Positions 24,387 through 36,579 of a stretch of 64,000 nt of DNA are shown piece after piece. The first letter of the stretch is position 1. Each line of letters begins with the position of its first letter. The notes under the pieces are model-generated. The model was not told the DNA's origin, ran no database searches, and saw nothing but the letters and a program-made list of their open reading frames with translations. Origin of the DNA: Paraescarpia echinospica (Eukaryota > Annelida > Polychaeta > Sabellida > Siboglinidae); assembly GCA_020002185.1 (NCBI GenBank), contig CM034543.1, forward strand, positions 31,031,831 to 31,095,830. The letters run 5' to 3'. The translations under genes were made by a program, and so were the position numbers.

Positions 24387-26060
24387 GTGTGCGTGTGTGT
24401 GCGGTGTGTGTGCGTGTGTGTGTGGTGGTGCAGGGTAAAAGTGTAATGTGAGGTGGCATGCACGGGTCGCGAGAAGCCGGTGCATGCTGCGGCTGCAAAT
24501 GTGTCTGCGTACGTGTTGGAGTATGGCATGCGTCTGGTTAAGTTGAATGTACGCAAGTGCGTATGCGGAATGCACAAGCGTGGCGCTAGTATTGCGTACG
24601 CGTTCCAGGGTTTTGGTATGCGCACGTGGAGTGCAAAGGGTATGTGGAGGGTAAAAGGCGTGCGGCGTGACACGGTAAAAGGTGCTAGTATGCGTATGTG
24701 CGCATAGTGGCAGGAGGCACCGTATGTGCGTAAAAGTGTAAGGCGGCGTGAGCGTAAGTGCGTTAGTATGCGGTGGCATGCAGTTTCTGACGACAAAATG
24801 GATTTAAAATTGAGATTTCTTGTTCCGTTTGAACTCAACCAGAGATGGTCATCATTAGCAGGAAGTTCATTTAATGAATCTTGAATGTGGGGACTGCACA
24901 AATGCATCAAACTCCAAACCCAGGTTAATCCAGCTGGTTATTACAGCATTGCCAAAAGAGTTTGTTTATAATCTAATCTTACTGTTGGTTACAATTTGGA
25001 CCTCACTTTGAAGGTGAAAACAAGTTCAGTGGTTGTGTTCATTGTCACCAAATGTTCATCTCACCAACGTGACAACTCAGCGTCTGAAGTCAACTTACCT
25101 AGAGCATTGCGCGCTAACAAAGGAGATCCGGGGAGCGTTGAAGCGTGACCAAACTTGTTATTACCTGCGAGAGTTTAATACATATCCATACACATTCATT
25201 CAACAAATTCCTGCTAGACACAAGTTAGAGAATCCATGCTCAGGAAAAATGTTATACAATAAAAATGAGAATACAAACCTCACAAACTGTAATAAACATG
25301 TACAAAATTGATTTATTATCTATAGATTGATTTTATGATAAGTCAAACAAACATATTTGCTACTGCAAAAACAAGATAATCCAGTATTACACTTACCACC
25401 ATGGTAGTTTAGAACCAATTTGTTTTAAACAAGGGAGACCACCTTTAGATCTTGTGAGACTAAACACTAGCTTAGCACATATGTCAATATATTACAAAAT
25501 TACCCATAATACTAATAACGTGGTATGTACCATTTGTTTTCATTTCAACTGAAAAAACACCAAACCACTACATTTTAATAACTTTAATCATGTACCTCTC
25601 AAGATTGATCAGTTGTGCCTAAATTACTGTTTAACTACTGTCCAGACAATGTTAATACCCAATTTATAACCAATAAATCTAGGCTTACAAAAGTTACCCA
25701 AGATCAAGGTTTAAAGTGGCATTCTGAGATAAACTACCATTTAAAACTGATTTTAAGAAAGTGCACGCACAACATGAACACTATTTATTTATTTAACCAT
25801 GCTTCCTAAATTATGCTTTCGCCAAATTACCAGTCTCCAGGTCTGGCCAGCGGAATAATACATGTAGGGCAAGCGGATATACTTGTTTGCCTTTGCGACA
25901 TGTAATCTTAAAATTGCATATTATATAAGAAAAGTTGATATGCAGTTGAGGACAGTGGTGTATAGTGTATGTGTCCTGTTGATTCACTGGAAATTTGTAT
26001 TTAAAATATGGACACTTTCAGAATGCAACTTTAATATGTTCAAAGATGTACAATAAACAC
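23111..26060. other. No gene recognised; GT-rich patch at 24344-24760
   Basis: A (GT)n tract at 24344-24383 grades into a G-rich stretch with repeated GTGCG, GGCATGC and GTACG motifs to about 24780; its minus ORFs are low complexity. The rest is AT-rich with short ORFs without motifs. Confidence 0.4.
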
Positions 26061-26066
26061 GAATTT

Positions 26067-28508
26067 TCAAACTTTGCCAATAGAAATAAATCCAAGCGCC
26101 AATGATCTGCTCTGGCGATCGCCGTTCAAGTGAATTGCGGGGTATTGTTGCGAGGGGTGACTGAGGTGAGAGGGCGATGCCTTCGGCAGAGTCAGCTGGT
26201 TTAGCTCGAAGTACCCTATCGATGTCCTGAGCGGCATGTCGCCTGGCAACGAGATCATGGCTGCCGTTGTGGCAATGTTGGAAGTGCCTCGATCACCGGC
26301 TAGACCACGGGGGGGGGTGAACACTGACGTCGGTAATGAAGCTGGCTGATATCGGTGGAGTCCGGAACAATCTCCACGTGTGCATACTTATTCTTTGTTC
26401 TCTGTTCAGTCCTACGCTAGTCTGACTGGTTGCCCCCGGCGACACGGACGACTGACGATCTCCATGCCGCCTGGGGGTGTCGCAGGCGCATTTCCTGTCC
26501 ATAACTATTAACACTGCTGCGACGCTTCAGCTGACTGCTCGAGGCAACAAGCGACTTGCGTTCCGCTCCATCATATGGCGCTACCATGCTGCTTAGTTCC
26601 TGACTGTGACTGCGCTGCATCGGCACCGAAGCCTATCTTGCGACAACACTAGGCGGTGCCACCACACCGTTGCAGCTTCGGCTGCAGCTTCGTAGTGGTT
26701 AGCATCACAGGTTGCCTCTTTGTCTCACCAGCTGTCACTACCACCTCACGCACCTCGTGACACGGACCGCCTTCATTCAGCCACCATAGCGACCTACTCG
26801 CGAACTTGGCACACTGTTCCTTTGCTATATCGTATATAATCGACGCCACCTGTTGCGTCTGTGTTGCACCAACGGGTGACCTTTGATCCGACGGCGACCT
26901 GTGTTTGAGGTAAATGCCCTGACCCCCTTTTGCTGTCCCGAGACTGCCAGTTCCTATGATAAATTCCTCCGCTGTTGCTCTTGTAACTGGCGGTGGTACT
27001 GCCCGGCACTGCGGCTGGTTTCACCTGAGATGTCGACACTAGTGGCCCAGTGCTGCCACCAGTAGGGCCAGTGGAGAACCCACGCTGCGACGTTGTTGCC
27101 GACATTTGGCGCTTGCAAACCGCATTCTTTATGAGATTTGCGATTTCAGCTGAGCTCATTCTCTCGCTGACATAGTCCATGTCCTTTTGTGACAACAACG
27201 TTTGATGATACGATGGCGATGTCGCTTGTTTTTGCTTGTTACCAGCCATCAGCAGGAGATTTGCAAGTCCTACCGAGCTGAGCCTTTGATCGCCATGTGG
27301 TAGATCTTTTTGTGTAACAAAATGGTCCGACGGCATCACCGCTTGCTTTGGCGGTTTGGCGTTTCTCAGTGATGACACTGACGTTGGTGACATCACACGA
27401 GGGAGATTTGTTGGTGACGTTTTTGTGCTTGTGCTATTCACACCACCAGAAGGCGCTGCAAGTGTGACAGGGCGCTTGTTCATCAGCGGCGTATTCGGCT
27501 GTGTACATACAGCCGGTGGCGCCACCATGGATGTTTCTAGCACGGCGCCACATTGTGGACTGTTTGTCACAGCGCCCGACTTAATCAGCGACGTCGCTTT
27601 GTTGACCAGCTGGGGTAAGACCACATTTAAATTTTACATAGGCGGCCATTATAACGTTTCCTTCATTTCCTGGTAAATTTGACGAAAAATTTTCTTGAAA
27701 ATTTCACAGCATATTTAACCTCCATTGACACAAGTGCTATGGAAAACTCGTAAAATTCTCATACCTCAGTTTTCAGAAAAATCCACCCAAACCTGACACC
27801 CCTCAATTTCGCCCCAATCTGGTGACGGATTTTGAAATATTGGTGCGTTCTGCAAAATAGCCACTGTGCGAATATGCGAGCGACTAGCGTATGTTTATTG
27901 CTACCTCGTGAAAGATCTAATGTAGTAGTACATTTAGTATTCACTGGACTGACATGTGCCATGCCAAAGTGCTCGAAAAAAATTCACACATGCCACCAAA
28001 ACGGTATTTTCAAGGGCACTCTTTCGGTGGGTAATGGCGGCCGAATCCTTAATGTGGTCTTACCCCAGCTGCTGCTGTGCGAACGCTTTGAAATGAACAG
28101 CAATGCATCCTGGGTTAGCACTGGGTGGGTGGTTGGCAGGGGGCGCCACTGGCTTCTCCGGCTTCAACCGCGGCGTGCTGGGACTTGGCATACCAGCGTC
28201 GGAGTTAGATTCGTTGGCACCTGATGACAGCGCTTTGTTTCTGGTAGTCGACAGGAAGCTCTGACTGGCGTAGTCAAGTAGCGGCGGCGCAGTTCGTGGC
28301 CGGGACGGCTTCTCTTCGACCTCTTTGCATATACCACAACCAGGAGGGCGCTCGTCTGTCTTTGACATCGATGCAGTGGCGGCGGACAGGGGGCTCGTGA
28401 ACATTTGCAGCGGTTCGCTAACCGGCATACCACTTATGCTGGCACCTAATGTATGTACGTTCAACTTCGTTGTCGGCGGAAGCAGTAAGCTTTTCTTTGG
28501 CTTTATCC
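26067..28508 (-). pseudogene. Ser/Pro/Thr-rich gene fragment, interrupted
   Basis: A GC-richer block on the minus strand. It starts after a strong acceptor (TTTTGGTTTCAG, 28509-28510) and stays open from 28508 to 28066, then from 27606 to 26794 once a 453-bp element is set aside. The protein is rich in Ser, Pro, Thr, Lys and Gln, with GCGICKEVEEK near its start. Two related segments lie near the middle, around QKDLPHGDQRLSSVGLANLL and QKDMDYVSERMSSAEIANLI, which suggests a short internal duplication. After 26850 the apparent sense continues in other frames (SIIYDIAKEQCAKF, then more Ser/Arg-rich codons to 26067), so frameshifts or introns are present. I do not recognise the family. Probably a nuclear or scaffold-type disordered protein, or its pseudogene. 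Confidence 0.45.
27613..28065. mobile_element. MITE-like element inserted in an open frame
   Basis: Both ends begin GGGTAAGACCACATT read inward, with a further imperfect match (GGCGGCCATTA against GGCCGCCATTA), so inverted repeats reach about 45 bp. CAGCTG flanks both sides (27607-27612 and 28066-28071) as a candidate 6-bp target duplication. Removing the element and one CAGCTG (459 bp) joins the two open frames of the surrounding minus-strand gene without a shift. No transposase inside. Confidence 0.75.
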
Positions 28509-28510
28509 TG

Positions 28511-30225
28511 AAACCAAAATCAGTGATAACATTGTATGCTTGTCAACATGGTTCGACAAACTACAAAAATGGAATGTCAAACCAATGCAGCTGCCGGATA
28601 ATCCATCATATAGTTTGTCGAAATTGCTGGTCCAAATGTTATTACTATGTAAACATAGCTGTCTAAGTGAAACAAATGTTATATGCATAAAATGTTGTTA
28701 GGCAAAGCTTGACTTAAATTAAATGTGAATTTGTGCAATACCATCTAACTATAATCAAGCTAGCATATGTATGTGTGATATTGTTCCCCCCCCCCCTAAA
28801 TAACTTGCATCTTGGACAACAACATGTCAAGGAACAATCTAGAATCCTTCAGATGAAACGTAAACCTTGATGTTTTCCAAATATTACTGAGTCGAAGACA
28901 TAATTTGTGTTAACACAGAAAATAGTTTTTAATTCACGTCATACCGAACATCGTTTACAAACATTCTGGGAAAACGTATTCTGTGTCTGTATCTGACAAA
29001 CATTTCAAAACATGCCGAAAGGATGGCTCTCATGGATATTGTAGCTGCGTGTTGGCAGTTTTATGAGATCTAACAATTACATCCATGGAAAGCTTGTTTT
29101 CAGCACGTATCGTATTCGTTCAATATCATACACAATGCCACAACAATAATTATCAGGTGAGCATATAAACTTTATGTACAGTCTTATCAGATTGTGTATG
29201 TCGTCTATAAATATGTTTATTTTAAATGTAACACATTTTGTGCAACATTATGTTAAATATTTGCGTGCGTTCATCGGTGTGCATGTATGTACTTCCCCAA
29301 CTTCTTAACGTCAATATCGTAGTGGACACGGTAGTTTAAGATATACAACGTCCATGTGTGTATATTTGCAATTGTATTATGTCACTAAATGCCACTGATC
29401 ATATTTAGTTTAATTCTTTCTAATTCGCACCAAACCATACTTAGTTTAACTCTTCCCAATAAGCGCTAAGAGAGACTTTGTATGAGTTATGCAATTTCCA
29501 TTTCGTGCGTCACGAAGCGATACGATTGATAGGATGGTTTCAAAAAAACGTCACAAAACTAGCGTTACATACCTTGTAGGTTTAGGTACGTACCAATCAT
29601 GGCTGATATCACATACGATAATTGGGATGTAGACACAAATATTTGAATTTAGACATTCATTGGCTAGTGACGAATAAAAATATTGATTAACTTGAAACCT
29701 TATATTTGAGGCATTAGACCTACCCACTGATCTATCTCCTTCTACTCTCTCACAATGAAGCAAGAAAGGTTGATTTAAAGTATTACTGTGTTACAATTTA
29801 TACATAACAAGTTTAGAATCACCGCAGAATGTCAACGGACTTGCAAATTATAGTAAACGTGTACATCGGTTTTTCCAGTTCTGGTGTAAACGCCGCACAC
29901 ATTGATGTCGTTTTAGACAGTGTCCAACATAAGTCAAAAATGGCCAACCGAGCCTGTAACCTGGCAATGTCGCTAGCCCGACAAAGGATTTTAAAGCTCG
30001 AATAACAACGTTGAAGGTATACTGCGCGCCAAACTGAGTTTAATAAGCCTAAAGCAACCAAAACATTCAAATTAGTACGGCATGTCACTGCATGATTTTA
30101 ATTAATCGTGCACTTTTTAATAAAAGCACGAAACTTAGCACATTGTTAGAAGTTATCAAGACAAAAGACAACAATATTGACACCCCGGAGCATCTCTGAA
30201 TTTGCCATGGAAGTCGTTGGCTGCG
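28511..30225. other. No gene recognised
   Basis: AT-rich, with a run of C at about 28785-28796 and short ORFs only. It would hold the upstream intron of the 26-28.5 kb gene, but I could not place a preceding exon. Confidence 0.4.
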
Positions 30226-31000
30226 ATATTTAAAATGGCCGCCAAAACTAATAATCCTCATATATTGAGAACTGCGTCATAGAGAGCTGTCATCTTGTGC
30301 TCAGAATATAGGTTTTTGGAAGCACCTGTTTCAAATATTTTACCTGTGACCTTGACCGACATTCACATCCGCCATTTTGAAAGATAGCGGCCATCGATAC
30401 TATTGTCCCCATATCTCATAACTACGTCACCTAGAGCCGTATTGTTAATGACAAAAATAAAGATGTGTGGAGAGCGATTTCAATTTATTCAATTATGGTT
30501 TGCATTTCACCCATGTTGATATTCATATCCGCCTTTTTGAAAATGGCATCCGACCAAACCAATTATTTCCATTCCTCGGGAATTACATTCTACATTAATT
30601 ATAGAACTGTTATGTATGTGTCCAAATACAGATCTTCCGGGGTAACAACTTCACATATGTTTCTTATATAAATTAGCGACATACATGTCAGTCATTTTTA
30701 AAGATGGCGGATGTGAAATCGAATTTCCCGATATTTCAAGAACTACGCATTTATCAATCATGTTTCATTTGATATTTTTCTGACATTAGAATCATCCATT
30801 TTAAATATGTCGCCCTTCAAAACCAATGTTTCTAGATCTAAAGAAATGCGTTAAATCTAGCCTTGACGTTGATGTCAAAATACAGGGTTGGGGATAGTCA
30901 TTTCAATTATTAAAATGTTTACCTTCTCCGATATTCGTATCCACCAAGTGTAGAAATGTCACCTGCCAAAACCACATTATCCGATAAAATCCGGGCCCTG
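30226..31000. repeat. Degenerate tandem repeat, period about 150-170 bp
   Basis: Successive units share GCCATTTTGAAAAT and AACTACGTCAC-TAGAG motifs, each followed by ATATCT-like sequence. Visible starts are near 30230, 30372, 30530, 30695 and 30795. Related sequence appears as a fold-back at 47.8-48.1 kb. Confidence 0.6.
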
Positions 31001-31259
31001 ACTGCACCTCAGATAGCACTAAGCAGTTTTTAAGCCATCTATCAATAGAAACAACATATATAATCACCGTTTTGTATGTTTGTTTCAATACAACTCTGTC
31101 TTATATGTGTAGACATGTATGACGAGAATGATAGGCGTGCTGTAGTAGTAATATATATAAGCCTTTACTAGGATATAATATTCGGAGGTCTTACATAATT
31201 GTGAAAATAAACTCAAAAAAGCATCAAATAATAACCTGGTAATGTCTGTGTCGACCGGG

Positions 31260-32485
31260 TGCTCCAAATATCATCTCAACTAGGAACAACGTAGTGCAGC
31301 AGTACCATGACAAGGAAGCTGTTTGTCCGTCACAACTGAAGAAGATATTATTCACTACAGCTGCAGTGGATAACAGTGACCACCAAACGAGATCAACTAG
31401 GATCGTTCCATGGAACAGGAATCTCACAGCTTCAGAAGCAAACGGTGGGGTCGACCGCCGCGTGGTGAAGGAGCTATCTTCAGCAATTCCGATTGCTGCT
31501 CGGAACAAATTAATTGTTGCCGAGTTGCCATCGTCATATGCAAACGTTCTACTTTTGTCAAGAGGACGAATGTCAACGTCAGTGCCAAAACGTGACAAAA
31601 CAAAGGCCATCGACACCTACCCGAGGGAAACCGGATTACTTGAATCGGAGCAAGGCTGTCCACACCAGTGAAGTGAGTATACAGAAGTCGGTGTCATGGG
31701 CTGCATACCACGCTAGTAAACTCAATGTGCGGGTGGAAAATGTGAAGACCTGCGTGTCCGCCTTGCTGCAGCTGTTCTACGATGAATGTGCTTCTGTGCC
31801 AATGATTCGTCACACCATAGATGTCATCCATACAGCCGTCAGCATTCTGAACCTTGACCAGGTACCGGTTATCGCCATAGACCAGCCGCTGTATGCTATG
31901 GCGAAGCAGATACAGTGGACTTGGGTAGACACTCACGGAGAGAGAGCAAGTTCGTGTTAATGCTGGGCGGGATGCACATTGATGGCGATTCTAAGCATGA
32001 TCGGTGATTTCTTGAAAGGAAGTGGATAGACTGCCCAACTGGTGCAGGCTGGTGTTACGACACTAGAAACGGCTGATTCATTACTGAAATCTGTTCACCT
32101 CACTCGCACGCGCCGTACCCACCAAGTAAATATGTGTGACTGTATCGCTGTCTGCGTCACACCTACATGGAGTACACCCAAAATGGGACATATGATCTCG
32201 ATTTCGGAAGCTGATGCGCAGATATGGCAACACGAGTGTCACAGTTCAAGTTGTGGTTCATAATTGTTCGACCAGTACGTGAAAACACTGACCATTCTAG
32301 TACTACAGTTTTTCGCCCTGGACCGTGTGCACTATGCCAAGTACCCCCCCCCCCCCGTTCACATTCGATATATGAGTTCCTTAGCAGACACACATAAAGC
32401 TGTGCATGAAAAGTTCGCGATAAACTCTGGCTTCGTTATCACAAAGACATCATGTTTGTTCTCGACGATGGCGATCGATCAAGCG
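31260..32485 (+). pseudogene. Uncharacterised repetitive gene family X, N-proximal part
   Basis: Plus strand with several frameshifts. Readable segments in order: EAVCPSQLKKILFTTAAVDN, FHGTGIS in a shifted frame, VAELPSSYANV, SVSWAAYHASKLNVRVENVK, PVIAIDQPLYAMAKQIQWTW, FVLMLGG, QAGVTTLETADSLLKSVHLT, then FALDRVHYAKY, HKAVHEKFAINSGFVITKTS and MAIDQA. A run of 14 C near 32345 breaks the frame. It stops exactly where a LINE tail begins (32486). The segments match a large predicted protein I recall from many invertebrate genomes, multi-copy and without known function. The homologous segment of the minus copy at 43-45 kb (SLDYMNYSRW to VDQAHE) confirms the family within this window. Confidence 0.65.
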
Positions 32486-32640
32486 TATCCCGCCCTTCTG
32501 AGGTATGTGTCGATTTTATTGTTAAATATATTCACGCTATTAGCACCAACACAATTAGCAGACAATCTGATCCATTCATTTAAAGTCGTTTGTGAAAATT
32601 AGAACTTTCTTATATCTAATCTACACTGCTCCTTTACTAA
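32486..32640 (-). mobile_element. CR1-like LINE 3' coding end, inverted fragment
   Basis: Reverse complement of 34150-34304 with few differences; it encodes the last 50 or so residues of ORF2 (SADN-IHSF-type tail). It interrupts family X after the codon for the Ala of DQA. Confidence 0.8.
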
Positions 32641-32645
32641 TGTAA

Positions 32646-34411
32646 CATAATTTGTATGCGTATGTTCGAAGCAAACAGAAAGTTCAGTATAAGGTCGGTC
32701 GTCTAGAAGATAGTGCTGGAAATATAATATCAGAGAGATTCTTCATGGCAGAAGACATGAATGAGTATTTTAGGTCAGTGTTTACGAGGGAAGACATTAG
32801 TTCACTGCCAGTACCAGAGGCTAAGTTCAAGGGGGCAGATTCAGACTATATAGGACAGTTAATTGTAACCCCGGAAATGGTAGCTAAGAAAATAAGGGTT
32901 ATGAAGGATAATAGATCACCTGGAGTGGATGGGATTCCACCCAAACTACTAATGGAAATTGAAGAAAAAAATTAGCATACCGCTTGCAACAGTGTTCAAT
33001 TTGTAATTAGAAGAGGGAGTGGTTCCTTTAGAATGGAAAGAAGCAAACATTATACCGTTATTTAAAAGCGGGTCGAGAAACAAATTAAATAACTATAGAC
33101 CTGTGAGTTTAACATCGATAATTATTATAAATTATTAGAAAGAGTAATTAAAGATAACATGATGGATTTTCTTGTTGAACATAACTTGATAAACCCACCT
33201 CAACATGGGTTTTTAAAGCGAGGTCATGCTTAACAGATATGTTATGTTTTTGGAAGACATCACTAAGTGGGTAAATGAGGGATCACTAGTAGTTATCATC
33301 TACTTAGATTTTCAAAAAGCTTTCGACAAAGTACCACATCAAAGATTACTGCTTAAACTAAAGGCCCATAGCATAGTATATGGTATAATAAACTGCATAG
33401 AAAAATGGCTGATTGACAGAAGACAACGTGTAGTAGTTGATGGGGAGGCTTCAAACTGGAAATCGGTATTGAGTGGGGTACGACAAGGATCAGTACTAGG
33501 ACCTATATTATATTTAATATATTTCAATGATTTGTATGATGATATAACTAGCAAGGTGTTGAAATTTGCGGATGATATAAAAGTGTTTAGAATGATTTAA
33601 AGTGATGGAGATAGAAATCATTTACAAGATGATCTTGACAGGTTGATCAAATGGTCTGAAAAGTGGCAAATGCTGTTCACTTTTACACGAAGATGTAGAA
33701 TTTACAAGGGGGAGTACTGTACTAAGTACTACTATAAAAGAAAAGGACTTAGGGTTAACCGTTAGTGCTGATATGAAGGTTTCAGAGCAGTGCGGCTTCA
33801 AAGGGAAATCAAATCCTTGGATTAATTAGGCGAAATATAGCGTATAAGGAAAAAGAACTAATAATACCGCTGTACAAAACAATAATGAGGCCTCACTAAG
33901 AATATTGCATGGAGGCCATATGGCAAGAAGGACATATATATGCTAGAAAGAGTACAGAGGAGAGCAATTAAATGATACCAAAACTTAGGAATCTTAGTTA
34001 TGAAATTCGCCTAAAAGAATGTGGTTTAACAACACTAGAGACCAGGAGATTGAAATCAGATCAGATAGAAGTGTTTAAAATACTGAATGGTTATGAAAAT
34101 ATTAATAGAAATATTGTTTTCTCAGTTACGAAAGATAGAAGGACTAGAGGACACGAAGGAGCAGTGTAGATTAGATATAAGAAAGTTCTCATTTTTACAA
34201 AGGACTGTAAAAGAATGGAACAGATTATCTGCTGATTGTGTTGGTACTAGTAGCGTGAATATGTTTAAAAATAAAATCGACACATACCTCAGAAGGGCGG
34301 GATACACACTGATAAAAGGATTGGACTCTCGATAAGCCAAATGGCTTCTTTGTCCACCTGCCACCTAGAGTTAATTCTCTGGGTGGCAATCTTGTTAAAT
34401 CTTGTTAAATT
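32646..34411 (+). pseudogene. CR1-like LINE reverse transcriptase and 3' end, inactive
   Basis: Begins at the RT side of ORF2 (LYAYVRSKQKV, MAEDMNEYFRSVFT, SPGVDGIPPKLL). It continues through frameshifts to YLDFQKAFDKVPHQRLL, GVRQGSVLGPILYLIYFND and KFADD, where the usual Y/F-ADD catalytic box is intact as FADD. Later come LKECGLTTLETRR and VKEWNRLSAD and a stop. The 3' end is marked by two copies of CTTGTTAAAT (34391-34410), a short 3'-terminal repeat as in CR1 elements. Stops and indels make it dead. No endonuclease precedes it on this strand. Confidence 0.85.
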
Positions 34412-35190
34412 TCCAGCGCGTGTACATGACTTCCACATAATTTGTTTGTACTTCATTTTTCTAATGGCTTCTTTCGACAAGTGTTTCTTTTTCGACCGTT
34501 TCCCTTGTTTTCCAAGGGAACAAAATTATCGACGATGCACTCAATTTCACGCTTTAAAATATTCCAGCATTTTGTTGCTATCTTATTCTTCAATGTGTTG
34601 TTCCAGTCTATATTTGCTAAGTATTTCCTCATTTCCTGATATCTTCCTTTGTGGAAATTTCTCCTGAACTGCGTTTTATTATTTCTTTCTGATTTTACTT
34701 TGATGGTAAAATGTATATGGTTGTGATTACTACTTCCAAGTGGCTCACACAATATGACATGGTCAACTAATTAATTTTGTGAGGACAAAACTATGTCCAA
34801 CACATTCTCACCCCTAGTTGGTTCTAGCACATGTTGAGAAAGCAACCTATCTTGTACTAAAACTAAAAACTTGTGGTCCTCACTCCCCATACACTGTATA
34901 GATTTCCATTGTATCTGACCTTGTTTATAAGCTCTCATAATAATACCGTCCCGTTTGCTCTCTTCCCTTATAGTGTTTTGTATTTTTTCATTCTCTTCAA
35001 TGCTTATGTTTGGACTTCGATAAAATAACACAACCGTTAACGTTGAGTTTCCTGTAACTATGTTACACAAAACAGCTTCTTCGCAATCTGTTTCTCTTTC
35101 TAATTTTATTTCATAAACCTGGATAGATATTTTAATATATAAAATAGCTCCACCTCTCCTTCTTCCTAGTCTATCTTTCCTAAACATTAC
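34412..35190 (-). pseudogene. CR1-like LINE ORF2 endonuclease and linker, inverted
   Basis: The minus frame shows DRLGRRRGGAILYIK, VVLFYRSPN, FLVLVQDRLLSQHVLEPTRG and NVLDIVLSS. These are the core of an apurinic-type (EEP) endonuclease of non-LTR elements, although the GDFN-type motif is eroded. After one nonsense codon it continues with CEPLGSSNHNHIHF and the endonuclease-RT linker to about 34412. There it meets the 3' end of the plus-strand piece. The RT does not follow on this strand. Confidence 0.8.
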
Positions 35191-35344
35191 GTATATATTT
35201 AGTTAATTTCTTGTACTTACTATACTCCTTTCGTTTAAACAAACACATTTATATCCAGCTTAAGAACAGTTTTCCAGACTGTTCTTTGCTGTTTTATTTG
35301 TGGAGTCTTTAACTATACCTCCAGTTGCAGGCTTCTTTCTGTGT

Positions 35345-36575
35345 CCCCCCCCGCGAATCTAATTTAAACAGATGCAACCTTTCCCACTGTCAACATATCG
35401 CAGCAGGTTCTCTGAGAAAACTGCTGCCCCTTTCGGCTTAGATGGAGGCCATCTGTCATGTACTATGTACCTGCCAATCCTCCCATCAAAGTATTACCAT
35501 GAATATGTGAATCCCACACCCTCTTCTTTACACATCTGTTCAACTAGTGAGTTGAGCGCCATCCTCTTTCAGTTTCTATAAGTTGGCCCCCTTCCTCCCA
35601 TTACTGGCAACATTCCTTACACAATAATCTGTTCAACTCTTGTCTTTTTAACTTCCTCACTAACTGTCTGTACTTCTTAAATATCCCAGTTGTTCCCTCC
35701 CTGTCTGCATTATTTGTTCCCACCTGTACCAGTATAGACCATCCCTTGCCAATACCTTATCTACCCTTTCAGTCACATATTCTATCCTAGCCCCCGGTAG
35801 ACAAACAAAGTATTCCCCTCGCTTAGTGTCTTATCTGTCTTTCTCAGAATAGAGTCGTCCATGAACACCCTCTCTTTTCTGATTGCCCACTCAATCACTG
35901 CCTCAGAGTAGCTCCTTCTCCGGTTTGCATCTGTCCGGTTGTTGTCTTTTTCCCATGCCGTCTTCTCTCTTGTCACACTCTCTTCCGTTTCATTTTTTTC
36001 TGTCGCTTTTTCTTTCTCTTTTGTTACCTTTCCTCCTGTCATTGTCCCTTTTATCGACTTCTCTTCTATCACATTTACTCTCACTTCCTTTCATCTTTTC
36101 ATATTTCCTGCCATCACATTTTCGTTTCTCCCCTCCCGTGCCATTTTCCTCCCGCCTTCTCTACGGTCACTTTCTCCCTTGTCACCTTCACGTCTGTCAC
36201 GTTTTCTGTCGTCGATTCTCCATTGTCTTCCCCTCCAATCACCTTTACTTCTGTCAATCTCCTTTCCTTAGTCTTCTTGCCACTCTCTGTACCTTCAGTC
36301 TCACAGTATACTCAACTCTCTCCCTGTCGTCTCTCTCCATTCCACCTGTATCCTTACTAATTCTCATCTCCACCCCTTCACAATATCTGTCAACCTAACT
36401 ATCTCCTCCAGAAGACACTTCACCTTTCAATACCCACTCACTGAATGGTGAATCCGTCCTCCTTGGTTTCTGCTCATGACTTCCCAAAGCTGGACAAGGC
36501 AAAATCCACCCAGCTGTGGCAGTGATCGCACACCAAGTGTCGCTTTGCATTGACTTGCCGCTTGCAAGGCGCCAT
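35345..36575 (-). pseudogene. CR1-like LINE ORF1 with zinc-finger-like N-terminus and SGNH esterase
   Basis: ATG at 36575-36573 (MAPCKRQVNAKRHLVC), with Cys pairs of a PHD-like or knuckle-like finger and in-frame stops soon after. A Lys/Glu-rich stretch and DSILRKTDKTL follow, then QVGTNNADREGT, which is the esterase block III-type segment. The end reads RWPPSKPKGAAVFSENLLR, where the usual DGLHLS catalytic His region is mutated. ORF1 with an esterase is known for CR1/L2-type LINEs. It continues directly into the ORF2 endonuclease at 35190, so these are one minus-strand element. Confidence 0.75.
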
Positions 36576-36579
36576 ACTA

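Noticed and set aside
27613..28065. Ordinary GT-AG intron in the Ser/Pro-rich gene
   Set aside because: The only good donor (GG-GTAAGA) and acceptor (CCCCAG-CTG) leave a +2 shift; exact removal of element plus target duplication fits the frame instead.
32486..35190. Twin-primed LINE insertion
   Set aside because: In twin priming the inverted 5' part lies upstream of the 3' part; here it lies beyond the 3' terminus, and the 3' coding end is present twice.
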